From Granulicella mallensis (GTDB lineage Bacteria; Acidobacteriota; Terriglobia; Terriglobales; Acidobacteriaceae), in NCBI RefSeq assembly GCF_014203225.1, contig NZ_JACHIO010000009.1, forward strand, positions 186,001-250,000: a stretch of 64,000 nucleotides of DNA. Direction: 5' to 3'. Shown one piece after another: positions 37,441 through 46,421 of this stretch (its first letter is position 1; each line of letters starts with the position of its first letter). Made by a program: the position numbers and the translations under genes. Below the pieces are notes generated by a model, which had not been told where the DNA came from, did no database searches, and worked only from the letters and a program-made list of their open reading frames with translations.

Positions 37441-38100
37441 ATGACACCGAGCGAGCAGCAAATTCCACCGGGAGCCCCCCTGACCGAGCCGGCGAATCCG
37501 GAGAGCCATAAGAGTGCCGGCCACTCGCGCCGCGTCTTTCTCTTCAAGCTCTCGTTGTTGGTAAATGGAGCGGTCGGCGCGGTTCTGGCCGTGCCCATCC
37601 TCGGCTATCTTCTGGGGCCTGCGCTGAAGAAGACTTCTGCCGACAACTCCTGGATCAACCTCGGCCCTCTGGCCGACTTTCCCGAAGGCGAGACCCGCCT
37701 GGTCAACTTCCGCAATCCTGTCACCACCTCCTGGGATGGCCAGACCGGCGACATTCCCTGCTGGGTTCGCCGCATCTCCGGAAACACCTTCCAGGTATTC
37801 GCGATCAACTGCGCACACCTCGGCTGCCCCGTCCGCTGGTTCGCTCAGTCACAACTCTTTATGTGTCCCTGCCATGGCGGCGCGTACTATGCTGATGGCT
37901 CCCGCGCGTCGGGTCCGCCGGAGCGCGGTCTCTTCGAGTATGAGTACCAGGTCGTCTCGGGCAGCCTGGTCATCAGCGCCGGAAAGATGCCGACGCTCGC
38001 CAACCAGGCCAAGAACGAGTCGCCATTGGTCCAGCTTGAAGGGGCCACATCAACAGAGGCTCCATTACCCAAACCGAGGTGCAGCTCATGTCAGAGCTAA
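37441..38100 (+). CDS. qcrA: Rieske iron-sulfur protein of the bc complex
   Basis: A 219-residue Rieske protein starting at ATG 37441. A Tat-type twin Arg (HSRRVFLFKLSLL near 29-41) precedes one membrane anchor (about 38-60). The [2Fe-2S] cluster is bound by CAHLGC near 124-129 and CPCHGG near 142-147, then the GPPERGLFEY Pro loop. It takes electrons from quinol at cytochrome b. The Pro/Lys-rich C-terminus ends in CSSCQS. Its 3' end overlaps qcrB by 13 bases. Confidence 0.95.
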   Translation: MTPSEQQIPPGAPLTEPANPESHKSAGHSRRVFLFKLSLLVNGAVGAVLAVPILGYLLGPALKKTSADNSWINLGPLADFPEGETRLVNFRNPVTTSWDGQTGDIPCWVRRISGNTFQVFAINCAHLGCPVRWFAQSQLFMCPCHGGAYYADGSRASGPPERGLFEYEYQVVSGSLVISAGKMPTLANQAKNESPLVQLEGATSTEAPLPKPRCSSCQS

Positions 38101-39587
38101 AGCGACGCAGCATCGAGGTCTATAACTGGTTCGAGCAGCGGCTCGGGCTGGGAGCCCCTGTCATTGAGGCGGCAGAGCACGAGGTCCCGGCCAACACGGC
38201 CAGTTGGTGGTACGTCTTCGGCAGTGCCGCGACGGTCATCCTCGTCCTCCAGGTCATGACGGGCATTCTGCTCGCGCTGGTCTATGCTCCAACCGCGGGC
38301 CATGCCTGGAACAGCCTTGAGTTCCTCGACCACAACGTCAAACTCGGCTGGTTCCTACGCGCGATGCACGGCTGGGGCTCCGACTTCATGGTCGCCATCG
38401 TGCTGATCCACATGGCACAGGTCTTCCTCTTCGGCGCGTACAAGTTTCCTCGCGAGCTTACCTGGATCATCGGCGTCTTCCTTCTCCTTCTCACCCTCGG
38501 CATGGCCTTCACCGGGCAGGTATTGCGCTTCGATCAGGACGCCTACTGGGGCCTCGGCATCGGAGCCTCCATCGTCAGCCGCGTTCCCCTGATCGGTGCT
38601 CCGCTCGTCGGCCTGATGCTGGGCGGCCCGATCATCGCCGGTCCTACGCTCTCCCGCTTCTTTACGCTGCACGTCTTCGTCATTCCTGGCATCCTGCTGG
38701 CGATGGTCGGCCTGCACATCTGGATGGTGCTGCGTCTCGGCATCAATGACTGGCCGATGCCCGGCCGTCTCGTCAACCGGAAGACCTACGTCAGCGAGTA
38801 TCACCACCTCACCGAAAAGACCGGCATCCCCTTCGTTCCCGATGCCGCCTGGAAGGACTCGCTCTTCGCCGCAGCCATCATGCTCGCGGTGATGGCCTGC
38901 GCCCTGTGGTTCGGCCCCTTCGGCCCTACCGGCCAGCCGGACCCCACTATCATCCAGACAGCACCCAAGCCTGACTTCGCCTTCCTCTGGATCTACGCGG
39001 TACTGGCCTATCTGCCTCCGAGCCTTGAGACTCCCGTGCTCTTCATTGCACCTGTTCTCGGGATTGGAGCCATGCTCCTGCTGCCGCTTCTCTCCGGAGA
39101 GGGAGAAAAGCACTGGTCGCGCCGTCCTGTAGCCGTGCTGATGGTGGCTGTGATCGCCGTCATCCTGGGAGCCTTCACCCGTCTCGGAATGTACACGCCG
39201 TGGAGCCCGGTCATGAACGCCTGGACCAGTGACCCGATCCCTGCGGCTTATCTGAAAGACCGTACTCCCCTCGAACGAGAGGGCGCGCTCGTCCTGCAGA
39301 ACAAGCAGTGCCGTAACTGTCACTCCATCGGCGGCGCCGGTGGAATGCGTGGGCCTGCACTTGACGCTGTTGCCTCCAAGATGACGGAAGACCAGATCAT
39401 CCGCCAGGTGCTGCAAGGTGGGGGCAACATGCCGGCCTACGGCAACGCACTCAATCCTTCCGAGACCACCGCGCTCGTCCACTTCCTGACAACGTTGCGC
39501 GGTGACGATCTATCCCCTGCCATCGATGCCTCTCAGCATCTGGTGTCCTCCAGTGAACAGCCCGCAGGCCCTCCCAAGGAGCATTAG
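38088..39587 (+). CDS. qcrB: Cytochrome b fused to a C-terminal cytochrome c domain
   Basis: A 499-residue cytochrome b. I take the ATG at 38088 (GAGGTG upstream), inside the end of qcrA. Both heme-b His pairs are present: H-x13-H in MHGWGSDFMVAIVLIHM and H-x14-H in LHVFVIPGILLAMVGLHIW. The 14-residue spacing is the b6-like form. A subunit IV-like second half with further helices follows, and the C-terminus carries a heme-c motif CRNCH near 408-412 with a Met in GNMPAYG. The fusion gives an extra heme on the outer face next to Rieske. It oxidises quinol and bifurcates electrons. Confidence 0.94.
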   Translation: MSELKRRSIEVYNWFEQRLGLGAPVIEAAEHEVPANTASWWYVFGSAATVILVLQVMTGILLALVYAPTAGHAWNSLEFLDHNVKLGWFLRAMHGWGSDFMVAIVLIHMAQVFLFGAYKFPRELTWIIGVFLLLLTLGMAFTGQVLRFDQDAYWGLGIGASIVSRVPLIGAPLVGLMLGGPIIAGPTLSRFFTLHVFVIPGILLAMVGLHIWMVLRLGINDWPMPGRLVNRKTYVSEYHHLTEKTGIPFVPDAAWKDSLFAAAIMLAVMACALWFGPFGPTGQPDPTIIQTAPKPDFAFLWIYAVLAYLPPSLETPVLFIAPVLGIGAMLLLPLLSGEGEKHWSRRPVAVLMVAVIAVILGAFTRLGMYTPWSPVMNAWTSDPIPAAYLKDRTPLEREGALVLQNKQCRNCHSIGGAGGMRGPALDAVASKMTEDQIIRQVLQGGGNMPAYGNALNPSETTALVHFLTTLRGDDLSPAIDASQHLVSSSEQPAGPPKEH

Positions 39588-39608
39588 CTGTGTGTTTCCC
39601 CTACGCCC

Positions 39609-40436
39609 ATGCCTCCTGAGTGCCGGGCTATCTTTGCAGAGTGGTCGCCGCCTATCTTTCTTACGACGGCGATCCTTCTTACCGCCATCGTCTACACACG
39701 CGGCTGGTTTGCCATACGGAAGACCAGGCCGGAGCTCTTTCCGTCCTGGCGGCTAGGCACCTTCCTGCTGGGCCTTGCGATCATCTGGATTGCGATTGGC
39801 TCACCGCTCGACGGCTTCGCCGATGCCCTCCTCAGCGCGCACATGGTGGAGCATCTGCTCCTGATGTCCTTCGTTCCGCCGCTGCTGCTGCTAGGCTATC
39901 CCATAGTACCTCTTCTGCGCGGTCTGCCTCGCGGACTTATGCGTGGGCTGGGACCGTTGTTCCGCCTGAAGTTCCTGCGCCGCCTGGGCCACTTCCTCAC
40001 CACGCCCGTGGTCGCCTGGATCGCGATGAACTTTATCTTCCTCGGCTGGCACATCCCAGGGGCCTACGACTTCGCGCTGGAGCACGAGCATTGGCACGAG
40101 TTCGAGCACCTCTGCTTCCTCGGCTCGTCGATTCTCTTCTGGTGGCCCCTGATTCGCCCCTGGCCGACGAACTCACGCTATCCGGGCTGGTACATCCTGC
40201 CCTACCTGGTGGCTGCGGACATCGTCAACACGGCGCTCTCAGCCTTCCTGGCCTTCTGCGATCGCCCTGTCTATAGCTACTACGTAGAGCAACCGAACCC
40301 GTTCCATATCTCGCCGCTCTCCGATCAGACGGCAGGTGCGGTGATTATGTGGGTCGTCGGGTCGATGGCCTTTCTGATTCCAGCGTTCGTCATTACGCTC
40401 CGTCTGCTACAACAGGAAACGAGATCTCGAGCCTGA
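39609..40436 (+). CDS. ctaG: CtaG-type cytochrome c oxidase assembly factor
   Basis: A 275-residue caa3_CtaG family protein with about seven membrane helices. Family features are MVEHLLLMSFVPPLLLLGYP near 79-98, LGWHIPGAYDFALEHEHWHE with several His residues near 140-160, and FCDRPVYSYYVEQP. CtaG proteins of this type support copper-dependent assembly of caa3 oxidase. It is the last gene of the block and 21 bases follow the qcrB stop. The ATG at 39609 has no close ribosome-binding site, so coupling to qcrB is likely. A strong terminator follows. Confidence 0.88.
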   Translation: MPPECRAIFAEWSPPIFLTTAILLTAIVYTRGWFAIRKTRPELFPSWRLGTFLLGLAIIWIAIGSPLDGFADALLSAHMVEHLLLMSFVPPLLLLGYPIVPLLRGLPRGLMRGLGPLFRLKFLRRLGHFLTTPVVAWIAMNFIFLGWHIPGAYDFALEHEHWHEFEHLCFLGSSILFWWPLIRPWPTNSRYPGWYILPYLVAADIVNTALSAFLAFCDRPVYSYYVEQPNPFHISPLSDQTAGAVIMWVVGSMAFLIPAFVITLRLLQQETRSRA

Positions 40437-40468
40437 CTTCGGTGCAGCCCCCTGCTCTGTTGTTAAAA

Positions 40469-40501
40469 GAGAAAGGCCTGGGCTACCCCCAGGCCTTTCT
40501 C
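40469..40501. terminator. Terminator after ctaG
   Basis: GAGAAAGGCCTGGG at 40469-40482 and CCCAGGCCTTTCTC at 40488-40501 form a perfect 14-base stem with a five-base loop. The A-rich left flank and the T-rich right arm let it work in both directions. It sits between ctaG and the leftward miniprotein gene. Confidence 0.8.
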
Positions 40502-40539
40502 AGCACAAACGGCAAGATCAGCCGTCTTCGATTCAAAGC

Positions 40540-40650
40540 TTAGTAAGATGGCGAATACAGCGCCAGCCACAGGATACAAGTCACCCCAAAAAGAATCACC
40601 AACAACGGCCACCAGCGTTCCAACCAAGACGACTCACTCGATGCACTCAT
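40540..40650 (-). CDS. 36-residue single-pass membrane miniprotein
   Basis: A short gene: ATG 40650 with AAGGAG about nine bases upstream, stop TAA at 40540-40542. The product starts MSASSESSWLERWWPLL and continues with one hydrophobic helix (about residues 14-32, VILFGVTCILWLALY), ending PSY. The polar Ser-rich start, WW interface and single helix are typical of small membrane subunits. It converges on the respiratory block across the ctaG terminator. It may be a small oxidase or cytochrome accessory, but only its position hints at that. No family is recognised. Confidence 0.5.
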   Translation of the reverse strand: MSASSESSWLERWWPLLVILFGVTCILWLALYSPSY

Positions 40651-40781
40651 CCCAACATTCTCCTTTTCCTACCTCTCGATCCTACCCGAGAACAAACGCC
40701 TCACTCAACCCGCCCACCTCAGGTAGCTTGCTGCGGCACAGTCCAATCTCGAACTTTGACGGCACGCCTTGGGCCGTAATC
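40651..40781. other. Spacer between mpg and the miniprotein gene
   Basis: About 130 bases with no gene. It contains the AAGGAG of the 36-residue miniprotein near its left end. No terminator after mpg is evident, so the miniprotein could be read from the mpg transcript. Confidence 0.35.
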
Positions 40782-41381
40782 TTACTTTTTCTTGTTCACG
40801 ACAAAGCGCAGAAGCCGATCGGCAGCTTTACTGATTCCGATACGGGGTGTGACGTCGATGTGATCCGGGCGGTAGCCGTCATCGAGTATCTGCAGAGGTG
40901 AACCACGAAGCGTAACGTCAATGCCATTGATCGGTGCGCGCGTAATGCCCAGGGCCTGGGTGAGACGACCGGGGCCTCCCGTCAACAACTGCGGCTTCAC
41001 ACCGCTCTGCAGGCCACGAAGCTCGGCCATCGTCTCAAGGCCTTCGATCGGCTCAAGCGCTCGGAAGAGCACACCGCCGGGCTGCCCATCGGGAAGACAG
41101 GAGACATTCAAGCAGTAGTGCATTCCGTAGATGAAGTAAACATAAGCAAACCCCGGAGGCCCAAAGAGCACGGAGTTGCGGTCTGTACGACCGCCGTACG
41201 TATGGGATGCCGGATCGGCGAAGCCAAGGTAAGCTTCAACCTCGGTGATACGGCCCGTGAGCCGTTCTCCGTCACGATGATGTGTGATCAGTTTGCCCAG
41301 CAGAGCACGCGCGACGATCTCCGGGGAATCCAGATAAAAGCTACGCGGGAGAAGGACCGGTTTCGGCAAGGCGCGAGTCAT
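40782..41381 (-). CDS. mpg: 3-methyladenine DNA glycosylase (AAG/Mpg family)
   Basis: A 199-residue alkyladenine glycosylase. The typical series is visible: LARALLGKLITHH-type start near 25-35, TGRITEVEAYLGFADPASHTYGG near 42-64 with the catalytic Glu, RTDRNSVLFGPPGFAYVYFIYGMHYCLNV near 65-93, and LLTGGPGRLTQALGI near 131-145. It removes alkylated purines in base-excision repair. It overlaps the upstream DUF488 gene by four bases, so the two are one transcript. Confidence 0.94.
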   Translation of the reverse strand: MTRALPKPVLLPRSFYLDSPEIVARALLGKLITHHRDGERLTGRITEVEAYLGFADPASHTYGGRTDRNSVLFGPPGFAYVYFIYGMHYCLNVSCLPDGQPGGVLFRALEPIEGLETMAELRGLQSGVKPQLLTGGPGRLTQALGITRAPINGIDVTLRGSPLQILDDGYRPDHIDVTPRIGISKAADRLLRFVVNKKK

Positions 41382-41725
41382 TTGTGTCGGAGCACTCTTT
41401 GCAGGATAACGGCTTCATTATGCGCTTCATCCTTCGCGCCATAAACCAACGTCACCGGCCCTTGCGACACCTTCTGCTTCAGCAATGCGAGCGGTTCCCC
41501 CTTCGACTTCAGCTCTTCCGCATAGCGTTCCTGAAACTCCACCCACTTCGCCGCATCATGGGCAAACCATTTGCGCAGCTCCGTGCTTGGAGCAATGTCC
41601 TTTAGCCAGAGATCTACCTTTGCTCTCTCCTTGGTAAGGCCTCTGGGCCATAACCTGTCGACAAGAATACGAGTTCCATCGGTGTCTTCAGGCACCAGAT
41701 ATACCCGTTTGATCCTGACACTCAT
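41378..41725 (-). CDS. DUF488 family protein
   Basis: A 115-residue DUF488 (YeaO-like) protein: KRVYLVPEDTDGTRILVDRLWPRGLTKERA near 6-35, LWLKDIAPSTELRKWFAHD near 39-57, and LVYGAKDEAHNEAVIL near 93-108. The family has no settled biochemical function. It shares a transcript with mpg (four-base overlap), which hints at a stress or damage link but proves nothing. Confidence 0.88.
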   Translation of the reverse strand: MSVRIKRVYLVPEDTDGTRILVDRLWPRGLTKERAKVDLWLKDIAPSTELRKWFAHDAAKWVEFQERYAEELKSKGEPLALLKQKVSQGPVTLVYGAKDEAHNEAVILQRVLRHK

Positions 41726-41779
41726 CCCTGGCGACCTTTCGAGAATGCCGAAGAGATCCCCAGGGATGATGCTGCATCG

Positions 41780-42853
41780 TTATGGCTGAAGAAGCGCCCC
41801 ATTCGCACTATCGTAGTGGAAGATCGACGAGATCTCCCCATCGATAGACTCTTTTATCTCTCCAGTCTTTAGATCGTCTTCCACCTTGATGATTTTCTTT
41901 GGAAAGGGCGGGCAGCTCACCTCAATGCCGCTCTGAAAACCCTGCGCTAAGGGACGCAAAGAACATTGCAGACCATCGTAACGAGCGAAATTGATTCCGC
42001 CTTCCGGCGTGAGGATCAGAGAAAACACAGGGCGGCCGAGCATATCCACCGCAGTGAACTTCTGGTTTGCCTTGTAATCAAGATTCGACAGATCGCCAGC
42101 CCCGGCATAGGGTCCCACTAAAGAATGCGAGATCAAACCTTCCGGAGTGAGATACAGATGAGGGATCAGACTCCCCGTGCCACGATAATTTCCCAGCCAT
42201 AACGCGAGATGAAAGTGCGGCGGAGAGTCGAGGTGTCCATGCGGATAGTTTGTGTCGAACCCCATGAGAAAGAGCCGTCCCAGATTCTGGTCGTCCACAT
42301 AGTGATCGAGTCCCAGCTCGCGAATTGCTTCCAACAAGCCAAACTCCAAATTGTTTGCGGCTTCGCGTTGCACCGCTGGAAAATCGCCTGTAGCGTAGGC
42401 ACCAGCGCGCCTGGCCGGATCACCATGTTCGAAGCGCAACTCTACTCCCTGCCAATAAAGGTGTGTCTGAAACTCTCCTGAATTAGGCCGGTCGGCAATC
42501 TGCGACGGCACCGTAAAGTGAATGCCGTTGGAGGTCCGTTCAAAGGAGAGATCCGTAGTCTCAAGCAGGACGCGTTCAAAGGCGTTGCTCTCCGTGTCCA
42601 CCTGGAGATCGATAAAGGTGGAACGCGGAATACGCATCGCCAGGATTGTCTCCCGAGCATTTTGTCTCGCATAAGCAGGATCATCGATCGTTTTGCAATC
42701 ACTGCAGGTTGCAGGGAAATGGATCGTGCTGGGCAGGTCCGCTGGAGCATTCGCCGTCTTGACGAGTTTGATTGTGACCAGAACGGTTTCTTCCGCATGA
42801 ACGGCAGAAACAAGCAGGAACAACGACAACAAAGTAGTCAGCAGGTATTTCAT
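41780..42853 (-). CDS. Secreted protein of unknown function, next to the TonB receptor
   Basis: I choose ATG 42853 (GGGGAG upstream), giving 357 residues that begin with a signal peptide (MKYLLTTLLSLFLLVSAVHA). I do not recognise the family. The mature part has one CSDC pair near residues 47-50, a His-rich stretch HGHLDSPPHFHLALWLG near 203-219 that could bind a metal, and beta-strand patterns through the C-terminal half. It lies 94 bases downstream of the TonB receptor on the same strand, so it is likely co-expressed and may handle the same ligand at the cell surface. Confidence 0.65.
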   Translation of the reverse strand: MKYLLTTLLSLFLLVSAVHAEETVLVTIKLVKTANAPADLPSTIHFPATCSDCKTIDDPAYARQNARETILAMRIPRSTFIDLQVDTESNAFERVLLETTDLSFERTSNGIHFTVPSQIADRPNSGEFQTHLYWQGVELRFEHGDPARRAGAYATGDFPAVQREAANNLEFGLLEAIRELGLDHYVDDQNLGRLFLMGFDTNYPHGHLDSPPHFHLALWLGNYRGTGSLIPHLYLTPEGLISHSLVGPYAGAGDLSNLDYKANQKFTAVDMLGRPVFSLILTPEGGINFARYDGLQCSLRPLAQGFQSGIEVSCPPFPKKIIKVEDDLKTGEIKESIDGEISSIFHYDSANGALLQP

Positions 42854-42947
42854 GGATCTCCGGGGAGTAACGGCAGCATCCATCAGGATGCTGCCATTTT
42901 GGGATGGAGCTGGCGGCATAACCACCAGCTTTGTTCTGCGGTTCGAT

Positions 42948-45900
42948 TTAGAAGGCCAGGCGAAGTGCTAGCTGTACCTGGCGCGAGGGAAAGACGCTGG
43001 AGCTGCCACTGAAGGTGCCGAAGCTCGCGTTGGGGCTCAAGCTGCCTGTAGCACCCACAGTGCCGATGTTGGTGGTCGGGCTAATGAAGTTCGTTGCATT
43101 CAGAAGGTTGAAAGCCTCCACACGGAATTCGAGTGTTTGCCGGTCCGAGTGCAGCGAGAACTTCTTGTGAGCCGCAAGATCCAACTGGCCGAAGGCCGGT
43201 CCACGAAGATCATTGCGTCCCGCATTGCCAAAGAGCTGAGCCCCGGCTGGAGCCGATACGGCCGCGGGATTGAGGTACCCGCCGAGAGCGCTGGCGGATT
43301 TGACTAACTTACTTCCGTAGACAGCTCGGGTCGTACCAATCAGGTTCGGACGCAGCGAGTAGACAGAACTGGTAGTCGAAACCACCTGATTTGTATTAGC
43401 CGTGTACGTCAGGTTGATTGGCACACCGCTGGTGACAATATTGATGCCCGTCAACTGCCAGCCGCCCAGTATCTGCTGCTGCCAGCCCGGTGCACTTTGC
43501 CCCCAATGACGCCCATGTCCGAAAGGCAGATCGGCAATGATCGAGGTCGTATCATTCAACGGCTGGTTGTAGCCTGAAGGACCGCGATCCCCTGCAGGAT
43601 TAGCAATGTTGACTACCGCTCCATCGCCGTTATTCGCCTCGAGATCGGCCGAGGAGTTATTGATTCCGCGCGACCACGTAAACGAATTGATAAGGAACAG
43701 ACCATTTTCAAAGCGGCGCTCAAGCTTGGTCTGCAGTGAGTTATAGCTGAGGAAGCCGGCATTGCTCTCCGTCAGAATATCGGTGAAGTTTTTGATCGGC
43801 CTGCGATTGAGCAATGACGCACTACCCGTTGCAGAGCAGCTGCCGCTGGTAATTTCAGCAGCCGTGCAAAGCCGTGCCTGATTGGTGTCCTCAAGAGCGG
43901 CGATGTGGACCGCGTGATTCCCAACATAAGAGATCTCAAGAGTTGTCTTCAGCGGCAACTGCTGTTGGACCGAGAAGTGGAAGGCCTGCACATAACCATT
44001 CTTGAAGTCCTTCGGCTGATAGCGAGTTTGTGCCCTGGTTGTCGTGAAGTTAGTCGGCCCTGCGAAATTAGTCTGGTATCCGTCCTGAGTGCGCCGGAAA
44101 CAGGTCGTAGGATCCTGGGTGAGCGAGGTACAGATGCCCTGACTGGGCGTCTGGTTGACCGGCAGCGTTGCCGAGTAGTTATTCGGACCGTTATAGGCGA
44201 TCAACCCCTCTCCACCGAAGCGGAACAGATAGGCATAGCCAATGCCGTAGCCACCACGGATCACGGTTCCGGGCTGTGCCTGGTAAGCGAAGCCTAAACG
44301 TGGGCCGAAGTCCTTATAGTCCGGGTTGACCAGCGCGCGATCGGCCAGCGAACTACCGCCAACGTAGTGAAGCTTGTAGACGTGGCCAGGAGCTGTGCTA
44401 TTCACATCCGTACCGGTACCGGCGTGCAATAGCTGCTGGTTGACGGGATCGAAGTTGAGGATATTGTTGTTCTGCTCGTAGTTCGGCGAGACAAACTCAT
44501 AGCGCAGACCAATGTTGATGGTGAGATTGGGCAGAAACTTCCAATCATCCTGGACATAGCCCATGTGCCAGTAGCGAAGATAGTTCACTTCGTTGACAGC
44601 ATTCAGCGAATAATTATTTCGTGCGCCGAAGAGAAAATCGCTCAGATTTGCCGCCTGCGACGTGGTCGCAGAACCAGTTGAACTGTATTGGCCGGCATAG
44701 GAGTCCGAACCGAATTTAGGGTGAAAGTCTGAGATGGCCTGCGACAGCCAGCCATACTCATAGCCGACCTTGAGGCTATGCTTGCCCTTGATCCAGGTGT
44801 AGTTCACCTTAGGGTTGGCCTGCGTAGGATTCGTAAACTGGGGACTCGTCCCCTGCTCTCCGAACTGTGTATAGCCCGTGACTGTCTGCGTATTGAGGCC
44901 GCCGGTATAGGCCGGGTCCTGGGGAACGTTGGGAATGCCCGCAAGCAGGTTCGGCTGTCCAAGATAAACCGGCTGCTTGCCGCTCGCCGTCCATGTCTCT
45001 CCAAAACGCAGTTCCAGAATGGAGTTCTGCGAGAGAGTCCAGTTATACCCCGCAGCCAGTTGGCGTGTGCGTGCGTAGAGCGTTCCGCTGCTGTTTCCAC
45101 CTGCTGCGCCGGGGAACGGCGGCGGCTGGAAGGTCTGATCAGCACGTTGGCTGTAACGGAAGAAACCGCTCTGGGTGGGACTCAGGACAAAGTCAGCGCG
45201 TGCATCTCCCTTGTCATCTCTCGTCGTTGTCGCCGGCAGGTACTGGAAGTTGTTCGCTGTCAGAGCCGCACCGGGAATATTAGGGGTTGGCAATAACTTG
45301 AATACAGTCAGGGCAACGGGATCGATATTGGGGTCCGTAAGCAGCACCTGTCCGTTCACATAGACCTTTCCGGTGTAAGGATTTTTTACCGGGACAGGGG
45401 TGCCTGTCGGCGTTCCATCCGAAGTAAATAATCCCCCGAGTTCTGTCTGGGTAGGCAGTATCGCCGTAGTCAGCAGGTGAGATACGGAACGGAGACCCTC
45501 GTAGTCAACGAAGAAGAAGAGCTTGTCTTTAAAGATCGGGCCGCCCAAGGTTCCGCCAAACTGGTTCTGCACCAGGGTGGGCTTAACGCCCGTCCCATAG
45601 AAGGGACCAAAGGCATTGAGGACGGTATTGCGCAGATAGTCGTAGGCTCCGCCGTGAAAGCTATTCGAGCCGCTCCGGGTTGTAGCATTGATGATGGCGC
45701 CGCCAGCCCGGCCATACTCGGCAGAGTAGTTATCGGTCTGGACCTTGAACTCTTGAATCGCATCCGGAGACGGAATCATGGCTTGGTTAGAGAAGCCCTG
45801 GTTGGCCTCCTGGTAGGCATTGTTGTCGATACCATCAAGCTCGAAGTTGTTGGACTGCGAAGTAAGTCCATTGACGTTGTACGAAGCATCACGCGGGGGA

Positions 45901-46421
45901 TTAGCGACGACAGTGCCATCCAAAGATTTACTGACACCCGGCACGAGCACGGATAGATCAGCGTAGGCCCGGCCATTCAAAGGCAGTGTGACGGCCTCGG
46001 CACCCTGCACTGTCTCGCCACGGTCACTGCTGTCAGTCTCAAGCAGGCTGGCCGCACCCGAGACTGTAACGCTCTGGGTATCCGCCCCGAGTTTCAGTGC
46101 GAGGTCCACGCGTTGCCTTGCGCCCACATTCACCGTAAAAGGATCGGTGATCGACTTCTCAAAACCGGCAACCGTAACCGTCAGGGTATATTCCCCTGGC
46201 TGGACGTTCGTAAACTCATAGTCTCCGTGTCCGTCTGTCTGCCGCGTGGCAGTGATTCCCTTTCCTCTGTTGGTTAGTACAACGGAAGCAGTAGGAACGG
46301 AAGCTCCACTGGGGTCCTTGATCGTGCCCAGTACGCTGGCCGAATCAAATTGACCCCAGGCTGAAACAATCGCCAGATTGGACAAAAATAAAAGGACGAA
46401 GAGTCCCAGAATTCTGCTCAT
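42948..46421 (-). CDS. Oar-like TonB-dependent outer-membrane receptor
   Basis: A 1157-residue receptor from ATG 46421, where a signal peptide starts (MSRILGLFVLLFLSNLAIVSAWG). A longer reading to 46625 lacks support. A carboxypeptidase-regulatory-like beta domain covers about 28-110 (GTIKDPSGASVPTASVVLTN, then GEYTLTVTVAGFEKS). The plug follows (VSGAASLLETDSSDRGETVQ, then LTSQSNNFELDGIDNNAYQE). A 22-strand barrel with repeated Tyr/Phe strands ends in VFPSRQVQLALRLAF, with the terminal Phe of outer-membrane proteins. It probably imports a carbohydrate or peptide with TonB energy. A membrane-anchored regulator is divergent from it. No clear ribosome-binding site lies before the start. Confidence 0.92.
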   Translation of the reverse strand: MSRILGLFVLLFLSNLAIVSAWGQFDSASVLGTIKDPSGASVPTASVVLTNRGKGITATRQTDGHGDYEFTNVQPGEYTLTVTVAGFEKSITDPFTVNVGARQRVDLALKLGADTQSVTVSGAASLLETDSSDRGETVQGAEAVTLPLNGRAYADLSVLVPGVSKSLDGTVVANPPRDASYNVNGLTSQSNNFELDGIDNNAYQEANQGFSNQAMIPSPDAIQEFKVQTDNYSAEYGRAGGAIINATTRSGSNSFHGGAYDYLRNTVLNAFGPFYGTGVKPTLVQNQFGGTLGGPIFKDKLFFFVDYEGLRSVSHLLTTAILPTQTELGGLFTSDGTPTGTPVPVKNPYTGKVYVNGQVLLTDPNIDPVALTVFKLLPTPNIPGAALTANNFQYLPATTTRDDKGDARADFVLSPTQSGFFRYSQRADQTFQPPPFPGAAGGNSSGTLYARTRQLAAGYNWTLSQNSILELRFGETWTASGKQPVYLGQPNLLAGIPNVPQDPAYTGGLNTQTVTGYTQFGEQGTSPQFTNPTQANPKVNYTWIKGKHSLKVGYEYGWLSQAISDFHPKFGSDSYAGQYSSTGSATTSQAANLSDFLFGARNNYSLNAVNEVNYLRYWHMGYVQDDWKFLPNLTINIGLRYEFVSPNYEQNNNILNFDPVNQQLLHAGTGTDVNSTAPGHVYKLHYVGGSSLADRALVNPDYKDFGPRLGFAYQAQPGTVIRGGYGIGYAYLFRFGGEGLIAYNGPNNYSATLPVNQTPSQGICTSLTQDPTTCFRRTQDGYQTNFAGPTNFTTTRAQTRYQPKDFKNGYVQAFHFSVQQQLPLKTTLEISYVGNHAVHIAALEDTNQARLCTAAEITSGSCSATGSASLLNRRPIKNFTDILTESNAGFLSYNSLQTKLERRFENGLFLINSFTWSRGINNSSADLEANNGDGAVVNIANPAGDRGPSGYNQPLNDTTSIIADLPFGHGRHWGQSAPGWQQQILGGWQLTGINIVTSGVPINLTYTANTNQVVSTTSSVYSLRPNLIGTTRAVYGSKLVKSASALGGYLNPAAVSAPAGAQLFGNAGRNDLRGPAFGQLDLAAHKKFSLHSDRQTLEFRVEAFNLLNATNFISPTTNIGTVGATGSLSPNASFGTFSGSSSVFPSRQVQLALRLAF

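Noticed and set aside
38355-39482. 375-codon minus-strand frame opposite qcrB
   Set aside because: Same antisense shadow pattern; no ribosome-binding site or domain.
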